From the NCBI GenBank assembly GCA_019454625.1, contig JACFNY010000012.1, forward strand, positions 1-15,127: a stretch of 15,127 nucleotides of DNA, given 5' to 3'. Positions 14,997-15,127 of this stretch are shown here, piece after piece (position 1 is the first letter of the stretch; every line of letters begins with the position of its first letter). The position numbers and the translations under genes were made by a program. The stretch comes from Sphingomonadaceae bacterium. Lineage in GTDB: Bacteria; Pseudomonadota; Alphaproteobacteria; Sphingomonadales; Sphingomonadaceae. The notes under the pieces were generated by a model that saw nothing but the letters and a program-made list of their open reading frames with translations, ran no database searches and was not told the origin of the DNA.

Positions 14997-15127
14997 TTAC
15001 TCAGCCTTTTCGGCTTCGTCGGCCGCAGGCGCGGCTTCGGCGGCGGCCTCCGCCGGAGCTTCCGGAGCCACGGCTTCGGCAGCGGCTTCCTCGTCGGCGG
15101 CCTCGGCCGGCACTTCCTCGGCAACCA
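14997..15127 (-). CDS. rpsP: 30S ribosomal protein bS16, C-terminal part (runs off the window)
   Basis: Only the last 42 codons and a TAA stop are present; the gene continues past the right edge. What is visible is a low-complexity tail almost entirely of Ala, Glu, Pro and Val, ending in DEAEKAE. The folded bS16 domain itself is outside the window, so the name rests on this tail, which resembles the extension on bS16 of sphingomonads and relatives, and on the following rimM–trmD–rplS genes, the standard order. It ends 3 bases before rimM. Confidence 0.82.
   Translation of the reverse strand, partial: VAEEVPAEAADEEAAAEAVAPEAPAEAAAEAAPAADEAEKAE

Overview
This 15.1 kb, GC-rich window looks like chromosome of an alphaproteobacterium, most likely a sphingomonad (Sphingomonadales). 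The basis is the order rpsP–rimM–trmD–rplS followed by leuC–leuD–leuB–asd, the Ala/Glu-rich tail on ribosomal protein bS16, and the protein sequences themselves. No IS element, tRNA, rRNA or CRISPR array was seen, and no stretch over about 100 bases lacks a gene.

Layout from left to right. (1) 79–3768, minus strand: a run of four genes. In transcription order these are a 2-hydroxychromene-2-carboxylate isomerase-like (DsbA/GST-kappa fold) protein, a GFA/CENP-V zinc protein and an alpha/beta hydrolase, all overlapping, then a secreted ACE-like M2 peptidase after a 57-base gap. (2) 3846–6899, plus strand: marR–emrA–emrB, a drug-efflux operon with overlapping genes, divergent from the first run. 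The 77-base divergent gap holds a 24-bp palindrome with a TATAAT hexamer on each strand, a natural site for MarR control of both directions. (3) 6904–7932, minus: asd, meeting emrB tail to tail with 4 bases between. (4) 7993–12613, minus: leuC–leuD–(calcineurin-like phosphoesterase)–leuB–DUF502, tightly packed, with a phosphoesterase placed between leuD and leuB. (5) 12714–15127, minus: rpsP (partial)–rimM–vapB–vapC–trmD–rplS, closed by a GC-rich hairpin terminator.

The most unusual feature is a VapBC-type toxin–antitoxin pair inside the ribosomal-protein/tRNA-modification operon. The antitoxin starts 28 bases after rimM. The toxin overlaps the antitoxin by ATGA, and the toxin stop overlaps the GTG start of trmD by GTGA. 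A promoter-like sequence (TTGATC–17–TATATA) with two GTATATAC palindromes lies at the rimM 3' end. An autoregulated TA promoter may therefore also feed trmD and rplS, and trmD has no visible Shine-Dalgarno of its own.

Functionally the window combines translation and tRNA modification (rpsP, rimM, trmD, rplS, with a likely RNA-cleaving toxin between them), leucine and aspartate-family amino-acid synthesis, and a MarR-governed efflux/detoxification module.
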